From contig CAZLEF010000090.1 in NCBI GenBank assembly GCA_964558465.1, positions 1 through 29,300 on the forward strand: a DNA stretch of 29,300 nt. Direction: 5' to 3'. Of this stretch, positions 16,213 to 24,800 are shown piece after piece. This DNA comes from JACJYC01 sp964558465. GTDB taxonomy: Bacteria > Bacteroidota > Bacteroidia > Chitinophagales > Saprospiraceae. The position numbers were made by a program, and so were the translations under genes. Below the pieces are notes generated by a model that did not search any database, was not told the DNA's origin, and saw nothing but the letters and a program-made list of their open reading frames with translations. Positions within the stretch are counted from its first letter, which is position 1; each line of letters opens with the position of its first letter.

Positions 16213-17075
16213 AGGTTGACGGCGCCGGTCTGCCCCCAGCCTTTTTGATCAAAAGGATCGGTAATATCCCGGCAACGGACGCGCAGGGAAGGCGAGGGCC
16301 TGAATATTCCTTCCCCCTTCGACCAGCCCTGCGAAAAAAGCTCGGTCATTCCATATTCAGAGTGGATGGCAGGCAGGTTAAACCCTGTTTGCAGGATCTG
16401 GTGCAATTCCGGCCGGGTGAGCTCCCGGCGGCGGCCCTTCATTCCGCCGGTTTCCATGACAATGCCGCCGGACAGATCCGGTGCGTGTTGTTCCGCCAGG
16501 TCAAGCAGCGCAAAACTGACGCCCAGCAGCATAAACCGCGTGCCGGATTCCCTGGCAATGGCCAGTTGCCACAACAGCGCTTCCAGGTCGTTTAAAAAAA
16601 AGCCGCTTTCCGGTTTGCCGGTTTGCCGGATAAAATCGTCAGCCATAAAAACCAGGCTGCTGCCGGTTCGCTCCAGATAAGCGGGCAACAAGGCAAACAA
16701 GGTATATTGTGACAATGGACCGTAAAAATGTTCGAACCCTTTTCGGGATAAATGCCGGTACCATTCCTGACTCCGCAAATGGTGAAAACTGGTGTTTTGC
16801 CCGGTTGTACCGCTGCTTGAAAATATTGCTTCTGCCTGCCATTCGCCGCTTTTGATGGTATAATTCCGGAAAAACTGGATGGGAAGACACGGGATCTCCG
16901 TCCAATCCGTTACCGACCCGGCCTGCCGGCCTGTCAGATCCAAAAACCTCCGGTACAACCCGTTAAAACGATATTGGTATTCGAACACCTGCAAGGCGAT
17001 ATCCGGAAATTGTCCGGAGGCCATTCCGGATATCCGTGCAGCTAGTTCATTCCGGCGTTGTTCTTGTATCGGCAT
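16068..17075 (-). CDS. LuxE-family acyl-protein synthetase-like protein
   Basis: A 335-residue member of the ANL adenylating superfamily, LuxE branch. Visible motifs are the phosphate-binding SSSGTTGQ (86-93), the METGGMKGR segment (207-215) and SEYGMTELFSQ (239-249), which matches the aromatic-Gly-Met-Thr-Glu adenylate-binding motif. LuxE activates fatty acids and passes them to a partner reductase; no LuxC/LuxD or acyl carrier gene is adjacent, so the substrate is unknown. The last residues (MVLDV) and the stop lie in the heptamer repeat shared with the cupin tail, and the two frames overlap by 145 nt on opposite strands. The start at 17075 gives a normal-looking N-terminus. It appears to be transcribed alone. 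Confidence 0.82.
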   Translation of the reverse strand: MPIQEQRRNELAARISGMASGQFPDIALQVFEYQYRFNGLYRRFLDLTGRQAGSVTDWTEIPCLPIQFFRNYTIKSGEWQAEAIFSSSGTTGQNTSFHHLRSQEWYRHLSRKGFEHFYGPLSQYTLFALLPAYLERTGSSLVFMADDFIRQTGKPESGFFLNDLEALLWQLAIARESGTRFMLLGVSFALLDLAEQHAPDLSGGIVMETGGMKGRRRELTRPELHQILQTGFNLPAIHSEYGMTELFSQGWSKGEGIFRPSPSLRVRCRDITDPFDQKGWGQTGAVNLYDLANLDTVSFIASDDLGKVYADDSFEILGRLDASEARGCNLMVLDV

Positions 17076-17231
17076 GGGTCAAAATCCTGTTCCGTTTCGA
17101 AATGGCCAGGGTTTGTAACCCGGAAGCCATAATTTTAAGAAATCAAACAAAGTAAAACTAAAATCCGTATATTTCGGTTGATATGTAGACGATACTAAAC
17201 CCAACAACTTAAATGAAAAAATCCGGAAATC

Positions 17232-17738
17232 ATGCGAATGATCTTTAGCCTCCTGACTGCCCTGTTGCTGATTACGCTGACCAGCGATTGTGTGCAGGCG
17301 CCCGAATACCCGGTCGAGCCCGTGATCACCTATGAAGGGATGAATAAAACCAGCGTGCACCAGGGCAGCGCTACCGCTCCGGTTGACACCCTTGAGATCC
17401 GGTTTTCTTTCACCGACGGCGACGGCGACCTCCGGGGGGTTGACAGTGGATTTCCCGATATTATCCTTATGGACAGCCGCGACAATTCTGTGGCCCCTTT
17501 TAATATCCCTGAATTTAACGAGCAGGGCGCCGAAAACGGGATCAGCGGTGAGATCACCGTCAGAATCCCCAACAAACCCGGCGCAGGCATCTGTTGTGTT
17601 TTTCCCAACGGAACTGCCTGTGTCAAAAGCACTGCTTTCCCCACCAATACCATGTTCTATACCATTAAAATGCGCGACCGGGCAGGTCATGAAAGCAATA
17701 CCGTTCAGACGGAGATGATTACAATTTTGTGTGATTGA
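17232..17738 (+). CDS. Small exported lipoprotein of unknown function
   Basis: A 168-residue protein with a lipoprotein-type signal: hydrophobic residues 4-17 then LTSDC with Cys20. The mature part contains SFTDGDGDLRG, an acidic loop resembling calcium-binding Asp-rich turns seen in many Bacteroidota surface lipoproteins, and ends with a beta-rich segment (FYTIKMRDRAGHESN) suggesting an Ig-like fold. I do not recognise a specific family. The M28 peptidase gene starts 80 bp downstream on the same strand and both products are exported, so they may be expressed together. Upstream at 17169-17176 TATATTTC is one base off the -7 consensus, weak evidence for a promoter. Confidence 0.75.
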   Translation: MRMIFSLLTALLLITLTSDCVQAPEYPVEPVITYEGMNKTSVHQGSATAPVDTLEIRFSFTDGDGDLRGVDSGFPDIILMDSRDNSVAPFNIPEFNEQGAENGISGEITVRIPNKPGAGICCVFPNGTACVKSTAFPTNTMFYTIKMRDRAGHESNTVQTEMITILCD

Positions 17739-17818
17739 ATGACCGCCGGGGAGGGCTCATCCCAAAATAATTTCCTTATTGGCCAACACTTCGACAGTCC
17801 ACTCCAATCAACCTTGTT

Positions 17819-19186
17819 ATGATCAGATTTTTTATGCCGGCTTTTTTCATTGGGTTTAACTTTCCGGTTTTTAGCCAGGAAGCCCCACCGCCCCTGGACC
17901 CGCGCATGTACGCCATCGCCAATGCACCCGACGTCAAAAGGCTGGAAGCGGACATCCGGAAGCTGGTGAGCTTCGGCACCCGGCATACCTTGTCCGATAC
18001 CCTGTCTGAAAACAGGGGGATTGGCGCAGCGCGCAGGTGGATCGAATCGGAATTCAACCGGATATCTGAAGCCTGCGGCGATTGCCTGGAAGTCAGTTTT
18101 CAGCGCGGGCTGGTGACCAAAGAAGGGAACCCCCGCCTGCCCGAAGATACCTGGGTGGTGAATGTGATGGCCATCCAGCGGGGCGCCCGGTATCCCGATC
18201 GATACATTATCATGAGCGGAGATATCGACTCCAGGGTCTCCAATGTCATGGACGGAACATCCGAATCACCCGGGGCCAACGATAACGCCACGGGCATGGC
18301 GGGTGTGATGGAAGCCGCGAGGGTATTGTCGAAATACCATTTCCCGTCCAGCATCATTTATGTCGGCCTGTCGGGTGAAGAACAGGGGCTGTTCGGCGGA
18401 AAGATTATGGCCGACAAAGCTAAGGCCGACAACTGGAAGATCATCGGCGTGCTGAACAACGACATGATCGGCAATATCGAGGGTTTGAACGGCGTGATCG
18501 ACAACACGACTTTCCGGGTATTCTCAGAGCCCGTGCCCGTGGAAGAAACCGAACAGCAGCGGATCTGGCGGCGGTTTTACGGCGGGGAGGTCGATGGCCC
18601 TTCCAGGCAATTGGCCCGGTACGTCGACCGCATGACCGACCTGTATTGCACCAACCTCGACGCCATCCTGATCTACCGCCTTGACCGGTTCGGCAGGGGA
18701 GGGCACCACCGGCCTTTCAACGACGCGGGGTTTGCCGGCGTTCGGATCATGGAAACCAACGAAAACTACCACAGGCAACACCAGGACCTGCGCACCGAAA
18801 ACGGGATCAAATACGGCGACGTGATCGAAGGCGTCAATTTTGAATATGCCGCCAAACTGACGGGCGCCAACGCCATCGTGTTGGGGGGGCTGGCAGCTGC
18901 GCCACCGGCGCCGGAAAATGTCCAGATCGGCGGCGCGGTGCAGCCCTCCACCCGCCTGCGGTGGGACGCTTCCAACGACCCTGATCTGGCCGGGTTCAAG
19001 GTCTACTGGCGGGATACCACCTCGCCCCAATGGCAGCATTACCGGTTTGTCGGACCCCGGGAAACGGATATCACCCTGGAGAACATCATCATCGACAATT
19101 ACCTGTTCGGGGTAGCGGCTGTTGGAAAGGATGGGAATGAAAGCCTGGTGGTTTATCCGACGACGTTGATCCCGCGGAGGAATTAG
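17819..19186 (+). CDS. Secreted M28-family metallopeptidase with fibronectin-like C-terminal domain
   Basis: A 455-residue exported peptidase; signal peptide residues 1-19 ending VFS. The M28 core (about 40-350) shows SGDIDSR (133-139), GANDNATG (152-159, Asp155), LSGEEQG (184-190, catalytic Glu187/Glu188), NNDMIGN (213-219, Asp215) and GGHHRPFND (294-302, His297). M28 enzymes use a dizinc site to remove N-terminal residues from peptides. The usual GHxDS motif here reads GDIDS, so one normal histidine ligand is Asp135; this may be a subfamily trait. A fibronectin type III-like domain (about 365-450) follows, starting PPAPENVQIGG. The T9SS sorting signal seen on the nearby subtilisin is absent. 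It converges on the CHAT gene. Confidence 0.88.
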   Translation: MIRFFMPAFFIGFNFPVFSQEAPPPLDPRMYAIANAPDVKRLEADIRKLVSFGTRHTLSDTLSENRGIGAARRWIESEFNRISEACGDCLEVSFQRGLVTKEGNPRLPEDTWVVNVMAIQRGARYPDRYIIMSGDIDSRVSNVMDGTSESPGANDNATGMAGVMEAARVLSKYHFPSSIIYVGLSGEEQGLFGGKIMADKAKADNWKIIGVLNNDMIGNIEGLNGVIDNTTFRVFSEPVPVEETEQQRIWRRFYGGEVDGPSRQLARYVDRMTDLYCTNLDAILIYRLDRFGRGGHHRPFNDAGFAGVRIMETNENYHRQHQDLRTENGIKYGDVIEGVNFEYAAKLTGANAIVLGGLAAAPPAPENVQIGGAVQPSTRLRWDASNDPDLAGFKVYWRDTTSPQWQHYRFVGPRETDITLENIIIDNYLFGVAAVGKDGNESLVVYPTTLIPRRN

Positions 19187-19194
19187 AAAAGGTT

Positions 19195-19243
19195 GTTTGG
19201 GGTTGTTTGGAGTTGTTTGAAGGGTTACCAAACCACCCCAAAC
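19195..19243. terminator. Long inverted repeat between the convergent M28 and CHAT genes
   Basis: The left arm 19195-19210 (GTTTGGGG...GTTTGG) pairs with 19228-19243 over 16 positions with one mismatch, across a 17-nt loop. The left arm is built from decamer GGTTGTTTGG repeats. It has no T-run, so it is only a probable bidirectional terminator or mRNA-end hairpin, supported by lying between convergent stops. Confidence 0.55.
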
Positions 19244-19261
19244 GGGCTCTGCCCTCCAAAT

Positions 19262-22153
19262 CTATCCAGCCTTTCGCCGCCTTGCCCAAATCGCAACCAG
19301 CAGGCCGGCCAAAACCAGCAGGCTTGCCGGCAGAAGCGTCCCTGGTTTCCGGAAGCCGGCCCCGGATAGCGGGCCCGGATCGCCGATCAACACAAAATGC
19401 GACCAATAAAAAGGATAAGAAAAGGTTGGCGGCGCTTCCTCCAGGTACCGGAGTTTGGCCAGGCGGAGCGCTTCATCCTTGCTTTTGCCTTCTTCGAGGA
19501 ACCGGTAAAAATGTACCAGGATATCCCTTGAAGAGCGGTCGGATGCGTTCCACAAACTGGCCACGATCCCGTCGCAACCTGCATACAGAAAGCCCTGAGC
19601 CATACTGCGGAATCCGTCCCCCTGTTCTTCCAGGTCCATGCCCGTATTGCAGGCGCTTAAAACGGCGAGGTCGGCTTTTAGCTGCAGCCAGAACAGATCC
19701 GCTGTTTTGAGCAAAAACTCGGTGGAATCCGCCGTCCGGGAAAAAACCAGGGTGGAGTTCAAAGGGTTGTCCTTGTTGATGACATTGTGCATGGCCAGGT
19801 GGATGATCCGGTAGTTGGGGGCGCTGTTGAGAAAATTGTGCAAGGTGGCTTCTCCATTGACCCAGGTTTGACCATCCAGAATGCCGGCCACTTCGAGTAC
19901 CTCGTCGTCGGAGTATTCGAGTTTTCCGGCGGTCCGGCTCAGGAACACGCTGTCCAGCGGAAATCCCATGACCTTTTCAACGCCATTCAGGGTGAAATCA
20001 TCGTATTCCAGGCCGAAACCTGCAAATCGTTTTGCGGCTTTTTTCCTTTGCCGGCTACCTGAACCGGGAGCGATCAGCCGGTTGGAATAAACGTACCGGA
20101 TGCTGTAATCCTTCAAAAGGAAAGGCGGTTTTTTGCCCTCGTATTGGCCGGCCGGCGCGGTCAGAAGCGCTTCAAATGGAATGGTCAGCAATTCGTCGTC
20201 CGGAATAATGATCAGTTTTCCGGGTTTTTTATCTTCCAATGCCGGGCGCAACAACCGGCTGTAAATGAGGTAGGCGGCGGTTTCAAAATTATGTTTATTA
20301 ACCGAAGCGGCCCCGTTGGATCCCTGGCGGAATTGTCGGAACGCCCGGACCAGTTCCTCGTTCTTCCCGATGGAGAAATGGTTGACATCCTCCCTGGAAA
20401 TATAAAAAACATAAATAGCCGATGCTCCAAAGAAATATTCGATCAGCAATTCCTGTTCTTTAAGGCCCGACCGGATGATGTTCAGATCCAACGGTTCCTG
20501 AAAGGCAAATTTCAATTCAAAATAGGCAGGGAAGCTTTTTTCAAGGTTTTCGATGAAGCGGAGGTATTGGGTTTTTAGTAAAAACAAGCTGTCTTTCAAG
20601 ACGGAGACTTGCCCGCTGTTGCCCGCCGCCTGCTCAACGGCCTGTAGTTGGTTCTCCAGATCGTAAATGGCTCTTTTGATCTTGCGCTCATTGTTCAGGG
20701 TTTTATCCGGGACGCCGGCGAACCGTTTGGCATTTTCATCATTGATGCCCTGAACCAATGTAAGCGCCTTGTTCCGGGAGGCAAACTGATAAGCGGTTTC
20801 CAGCCATCGGTCGGCCCCGGAATCTTCGAATGCCTGCAGCGCCAGTTGGCAGGCCTGGTCATAATATTGTTTGGTTTTTTGCAGTAAAGTGTATTTGGAT
20901 CCTGCACCCCGGTAAGCGTTAAGGATACCCGCTGCAAGGGAGTCGATCTGAAGAAAGACCGTCATGGCCCGTTCAGGGTCCCGGGCGCCTGCATTCCCAC
21001 CCAGGATGGCGGCTTTCAGACCCAGAATATCCAACAGAAGCAGGGGGTCGGAAACAACGCCGTTCCGGATGGAAAAACGGTTCGGGTCGTCGTTGAAGCG
21101 GTCCAGGCAAACGATGGCCCGGTCGATATCTTCCAGGGCCTGGACGGGGCCGTTCCGTGCAAAATAATGGGTTGCCCGGTTAAAATATAATTGCGCGATG
21201 CGCGGATGTTTGGCAGACCCCCATGCAATCAAACCGGCTTCCAAGGCCGAATTGAAGGTTTGTTGAACCAGCGTTTCATTGCCCTGCAGGCTGTAGACAG
21301 TCAAAAGACTGGCCTGGGCATTGCTTTTTTCCTGTTGAAAATAAGGATATTGGGTATCTGCAAACAAATCCTGAAACAAACGGACGGCCTGTTCCCCAAA
21401 CCTCCGAGCGTTGGGAAGGTCCTTTTTTTTCAGGTAGGCTACGCATAAATTATTGGACACCTCCGCTTCAAAGGTCTCATCGGGGACGGGCAAACGTTCC
21501 GCGGTTTGCAGTGCCCGGGTAAAATATTGAATGGCGGCTGAATATTCGCCACGGTTTCCATGTATGGCGCCCCGGGTATTGAACAACTGCGGCAACTGAA
21601 GAGGGTCGCCCGAAATTTGATTGTAGACTTTATCCCAGAAAACCAGTGCAAGGGCGTAATCTCCCTGAAGGTTCAGGGTTTTCACCATTTCAAAGTAGGC
21701 GTCCGCCAGTTTTCCGGCCGATTTTTGATCGCCTCCGGCAGACAATTGCTCCCAGGCCTGAATTGCGACAGCCAGGTCCTCTTTGGCAGGCGTCAGATTG
21801 CGCAATTCCCGGTTGACGGCTGCGCGCAGGTAATAACTGTTGGCAAGGTCATAGCCGCCCGTTTGGGATCTGAAACCGATCGCAATGGAGACAGACCGGG
21901 AGGCGGGCCCCAGATCCCCGTTGAGGTATTGATAAACGCCGAGTTTATGGGAGAGGGCGCCCATATCCTCGTCAGCGTATCGCCCCTGGCCCTGGTTGAT
22001 CAGCGAACTCAACAGCCGGATAGCCTCGGAATTTCTTCCGAGGCTTCCCAAACTGTCCGCAGCAGCGATCTGCCGGCTGACTTGGGGGGACTGGCAGCAG
22101 ATCTTCTCAGTAAAGCCTGTTAAAACAGCAATGACCAAAACCAGGCGGATCAT
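19262..22153 (-). CDS. Membrane-anchored, exported TPR-CHAT protein (caspase-HetF-like peptidase)
   Basis: A 963-residue protein with an N-terminal signal peptide (about 1-20), helical TPR-like repeats at about 30-470, a linker with coiled-coil character (about 485-540), and a C-terminal CHAT domain at about 630-925. The CHAT catalytic pair is visible: His789 in RIIHLAMHN and Cys835 in VLSACNTGMD. One hydrophobic helix (940-956) followed by RRRK anchors it, which with the signal peptide puts TPR and CHAT in the periplasm. CHAT proteases cut protein targets; the target here is unknown. The residue after His789 is Asn, not the common Gly. The T9SS subtilisin gene lies 241 bp upstream on the same strand, and no promoter was recognised. 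Confidence 0.9.
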   Translation of the reverse strand: MIRLVLVIAVLTGFTEKICCQSPQVSRQIAAADSLGSLGRNSEAIRLLSSLINQGQGRYADEDMGALSHKLGVYQYLNGDLGPASRSVSIAIGFRSQTGGYDLANSYYLRAAVNRELRNLTPAKEDLAVAIQAWEQLSAGGDQKSAGKLADAYFEMVKTLNLQGDYALALVFWDKVYNQISGDPLQLPQLFNTRGAIHGNRGEYSAAIQYFTRALQTAERLPVPDETFEAEVSNNLCVAYLKKKDLPNARRFGEQAVRLFQDLFADTQYPYFQQEKSNAQASLLTVYSLQGNETLVQQTFNSALEAGLIAWGSAKHPRIAQLYFNRATHYFARNGPVQALEDIDRAIVCLDRFNDDPNRFSIRNGVVSDPLLLLDILGLKAAILGGNAGARDPERAMTVFLQIDSLAAGILNAYRGAGSKYTLLQKTKQYYDQACQLALQAFEDSGADRWLETAYQFASRNKALTLVQGINDENAKRFAGVPDKTLNNERKIKRAIYDLENQLQAVEQAAGNSGQVSVLKDSLFLLKTQYLRFIENLEKSFPAYFELKFAFQEPLDLNIIRSGLKEQELLIEYFFGASAIYVFYISREDVNHFSIGKNEELVRAFRQFRQGSNGAASVNKHNFETAAYLIYSRLLRPALEDKKPGKLIIIPDDELLTIPFEALLTAPAGQYEGKKPPFLLKDYSIRYVYSNRLIAPGSGSRQRKKAAKRFAGFGLEYDDFTLNGVEKVMGFPLDSVFLSRTAGKLEYSDDEVLEVAGILDGQTWVNGEATLHNFLNSAPNYRIIHLAMHNVINKDNPLNSTLVFSRTADSTEFLLKTADLFWLQLKADLAVLSACNTGMDLEEQGDGFRSMAQGFLYAGCDGIVASLWNASDRSSRDILVHFYRFLEEGKSKDEALRLAKLRYLEEAPPTFSYPFYWSHFVLIGDPGPLSGAGFRKPGTLLPASLLVLAGLLVAIWARRRKAG

Positions 22154-22295
22154 TTTCCGGAATTTTAGGTATACAGGCCTTCAGTAAAACCAAAGCGCCA
22201 TTCAAGAGAATTTGTAACTGTTTTAGCAGAAGATGGCTGATTTTGAGGTGTCAGGCATAATTTCGTCTGCCGTCCTCTGTCCGACGAAGCCTCGG

Positions 22296-22338
22296 CCACG
22301 CCGCGGCGTGGGGCACCGTCTCCTTCGACTCCGCTCAG
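22296..22338. repeat. Perfect CCACGCCG hairpin plus dispersed TTCGACT motif
   Basis: CCACGCCGCGGCGTGG (22296-22311) is a perfect 16-nt palindrome. Just after it, CTTCGACTCCGCTCAG (22323-22338) is the inverted copy, with one mismatch, of CTGAGCGCAGTCGAAG at 29221-29236. Degenerate heptamers (GTCTGCC, GTCCTCT) flank the hairpin. The 22154-22394 gap holds these elements and no gene. Confidence 0.8.
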
Positions 22339-22394
22339 GAGCCTGGCCGTTCACCGTCCGCCCAATGCTCGTACCTCGCACCAGGCGGATAAAT

Positions 22395-23933
22395 CTACCA
22401 TCCGCCAATCTTCAGCACTTTCTGCCGGAAGGCTTGTTCCCGGTCGCTCAATTCAACGATATAATAACCTGAAGGCAAGTTTCCGTCCGGTGATACGGGG
22501 ATAAGATTGGAACCTTTGCCAACCTCCAGGGATGATTGCCAAACCGGCCGGTTCATCAGGTCTTTCAGGGAAATGAGCATTTGTTTTGGGGCGCCTTCGT
22601 TTGTCCATTGGATGGTAAAGGCCGATTCAAAGGGGTTTGGAAAAACGGAGATCTGATCCGGCGCCGGTTCCGTACCATTGGTTTGGTTTTTCAGCCAGGC
22701 ACTATTGGGGCCGGATGCAACGGTGATATTTGCAAGACCGTTTGTGGTAACCAGACCTTCGAATTCAATTGAAAAAACGGTCTGGTTCATGATCCTTCCA
22801 TAAATATAGGGCGCGTTAAATTGTGGGTTCAGACAGGCCAGTTGCATGGCAATGCCGGTAACGATCGGCGTAGCGAACGAAGTCCCGGATTTGGCGACCC
22901 ATTCGCCGTTCAGACTGGGACACACGATCCCTACCCCGGGGGCGGCCAATTCTACAGAGAGTTTGCCAAAGTTGGTGAAAGCCGCCACGCTTCCGTCACA
23001 CTTCGAAGCAGCGACGCTGATCAGGTTTGGCACATCCGAAAACCCGGCCGGGAAATAACGGGTTTGATCGATGTTCAGCGATTTATTGCCTGCAGAGACG
23101 ATGGTCAGGATATTGCGGTTTGAAACCTCCTGCATCAAAGCATGGAACAGATTCGAAAACTGATCTGCAGGGGCCGGCTCGTACCCGAAAGAGCAATTGA
23201 TGATATTTGCGCCGTTCAGGATCGCATAATCGATTGCCTGAATGATATCGAACAAATTGCCGGTTCCGTTATGGTCCAGGGCTTTTAAATTGAAGAGCTT
23301 GACATTCGGCAGTTCTTCCACATACGCCATTCCGGCAATGATGCCGGACACCTGGGTGCCATGACCGTTATTATCCGATGCATCGTCGGTGTGGGTGATA
23401 AAATTGAAACTCGAAGCAATCCGGCCACCGAAGAGGTCGGGATGGGATTGAGCGTCAATCCCGGTATCGATGATCGCAATTTTAAGGCTGGTCAAATTGG
23501 GGTGGTTTTGGAATAAATTACCCGGGTATGCTCCGCAACCGAGGATAGGGGTGTAATTTTCCAGTAAAAATGGCGGTACAGGGTTGGAATTGCTTAAGGG
23601 ACTGGTTTTAGTCTGGTAATTCAAGTCAACGGCATCCACCTTCGCCTTGCCTTGTGTAAATTCAAGAATTTCAATGATGTTTCCTAAAACCTGGCCGGAT
23701 TCCGTAATGATCGGGAAGGTATCCGTTATATTCCAGAGGTAAGTCTGTGATAACAAACTGTATTCGGTTTCCACTGCGCCAAGGTCCGCTTTAAGCCCCT
23801 GAATGAATTCGGGATCGGCAGTTTTGTCAAACCTGATCAATATTTGGTCAGGGGCATACAGGCTCTGTGTGTGGAGAGCGGCAATTGCGAAAAAAAGCGC
23901 AACACTTAAGCAAATAGTTATTTTCTTACGCAT
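22395..23933 (-). CDS. Subtilisin-family (S8) serine protease with T9SS sorting domain
   Basis: A 512-residue secreted protease. From the ATG at 23933 the signal peptide is residues 1-23 (MRKK, hydrophobic core, HTQS); an ATG 21 codons upstream would bury that signal. The S8 triad is complete: Asp156 in AIIDTGID, His191 in NNGHGTQVSG, Ser352 in SGTSFATP, with oxyanion Asn283 in SAGN. Residues about 25-110 look like an inhibitor-type propeptide (APDQILIRF). The C-terminal 75 residues form a type A sorting domain (SVFPNPFESAF ... LPSGYYIVEL), which sends the protein through the type IX system to the cell surface. It lies between the barrel genes and the CHAT gene, all on the minus strand. Confidence 0.93.
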   Translation of the reverse strand: MRKKITICLSVALFFAIAALHTQSLYAPDQILIRFDKTADPEFIQGLKADLGAVETEYSLLSQTYLWNITDTFPIITESGQVLGNIIEILEFTQGKAKVDAVDLNYQTKTSPLSNSNPVPPFLLENYTPILGCGAYPGNLFQNHPNLTSLKIAIIDTGIDAQSHPDLFGGRIASSFNFITHTDDASDNNGHGTQVSGIIAGMAYVEELPNVKLFNLKALDHNGTGNLFDIIQAIDYAILNGANIINCSFGYEPAPADQFSNLFHALMQEVSNRNILTIVSAGNKSLNIDQTRYFPAGFSDVPNLISVAASKCDGSVAAFTNFGKLSVELAAPGVGIVCPSLNGEWVAKSGTSFATPIVTGIAMQLACLNPQFNAPYIYGRIMNQTVFSIEFEGLVTTNGLANITVASGPNSAWLKNQTNGTEPAPDQISVFPNPFESAFTIQWTNEGAPKQMLISLKDLMNRPVWQSSLEVGKGSNLIPVSPDGNLPSGYYIVELSDREQAFRQKVLKIGGW

Positions 23934-24034
23934 TTTAGTTCGTTTTGAATGAAGAGATGATGACACTATAAGCGAAAGAAACCGCAGACGTGACATTTAA
24001 TCCCGGGATTTGGTTGATTTTTTTTCTGTCGGGC

Positions 24035-24796
24035 TCAGAGCCCGAAGCCGAAGGTCACGGCCGACGCCAATATACAGTTTTGAGAAACAGGATAATAAAG
24101 AAATTGACCTTTTAACCCCAAGGATCTGTTTTTTCCAAGTGGAAGCTGGCAGTTGACCTCCGGGATAAGCGCGAAATCGAGATAGGTGTTGTAACTGAAT
24201 ATAGGAATAAGGTAGTCTGTTCCGGAAAAAGGCGGAATCGTTGCTTGTATATTTGCCGCCTTGATGACCTTTGTTAGTTCCATTTCATCTCTGTAGCTCA
24301 ATGCAAGGCCAAAACCCGCCTGAAATTGCCGTTTGGTATTTTTTGAAAGCTCCGTCAGGTACTTTACGCCTATATTAAAATTGAAGTACTTGTCGGGCCG
24401 TGAGGGCAAACGGATGCCTGGAAAGGAGGTTTCAGTCCATCCAAAAGGGTTGTTGTCTTCGCCCAACGGTTCAAAATGGGTGAAATCGCGGATGACAAAC
24501 CGGGTGTTGGATAAATCCCGGGGCAAAATCCCGCGCGAATTGTTGAAAAAATGTCCTGCCTCCAGACCGATCATCCCCTTTGCCCCGGCTTTTTTATGAA
24601 ATTCCAGGGTGATCATATAACCCGAAGCTTTTTTTGCCGGGTTATAACTGTGCCCCAGCGAGGCTTTTACCCCCTCTCCCCGTCTCCCCATCTCCCCCTC
24701 TCCCTGGGAAGTTTCTACATGGTTCGTCTGCGCTGAAATGCGGCAAACCGAAAACGATATGCAGAAGAATAAAAGAATTTTGATTTTATTATTCAT
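24035..24796 (-). CDS. Outer-membrane beta-barrel-like protein with internal octamer repeat
   Basis: From the ATG at 24796 the protein has 253 residues with a signal peptide (about 1-23, ending RISA). A longer frame from 24922 would overlap the preceding gene and bury the signal. The mature part shows alternating beta-strand patterns (FNFNIGVKYLTEL, FQAGFGLALSYRD, YLDFALIPEVN), suggesting a small outer-membrane barrel; no named family is recognised. The first mature residues (QGEGEMGRRGEGV) are encoded by an 8-bp tandem array. It starts 4 nt after the preceding barrel gene ends, so the two form an operon and may be paralogous partners. Confidence 0.72.
   Translation of the reverse strand: MNNKIKILLFFCISFSVCRISAQTNHVETSQGEGEMGRRGEGVKASLGHSYNPAKKASGYMITLEFHKKAGAKGMIGLEAGHFFNNSRGILPRDLSNTRFVIRDFTHFEPLGEDNNPFGWTETSFPGIRLPSRPDKYFNFNIGVKYLTELSKNTKRQFQAGFGLALSYRDEMELTKVIKAANIQATIPPFSGTDYLIPIFSYNTYLDFALIPEVNCQLPLGKNRSLGLKGQFLYYPVSQNCILASAVTFGFGL
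24671..24707. repeat. Octamer tandem repeat inside a coding sequence
   Basis: Units CTCCCCGT, CTCCCCAT, CTCCCCCT and CTCCCTGG (24676-24707) follow a partial unit. They lie within the barrel-protein gene just after its signal-peptide codons. Because 8 is not a multiple of 3, a gain or loss of one unit shifts the reading frame. Confidence 0.85.
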
Positions 24797-24800
24797 TTTT

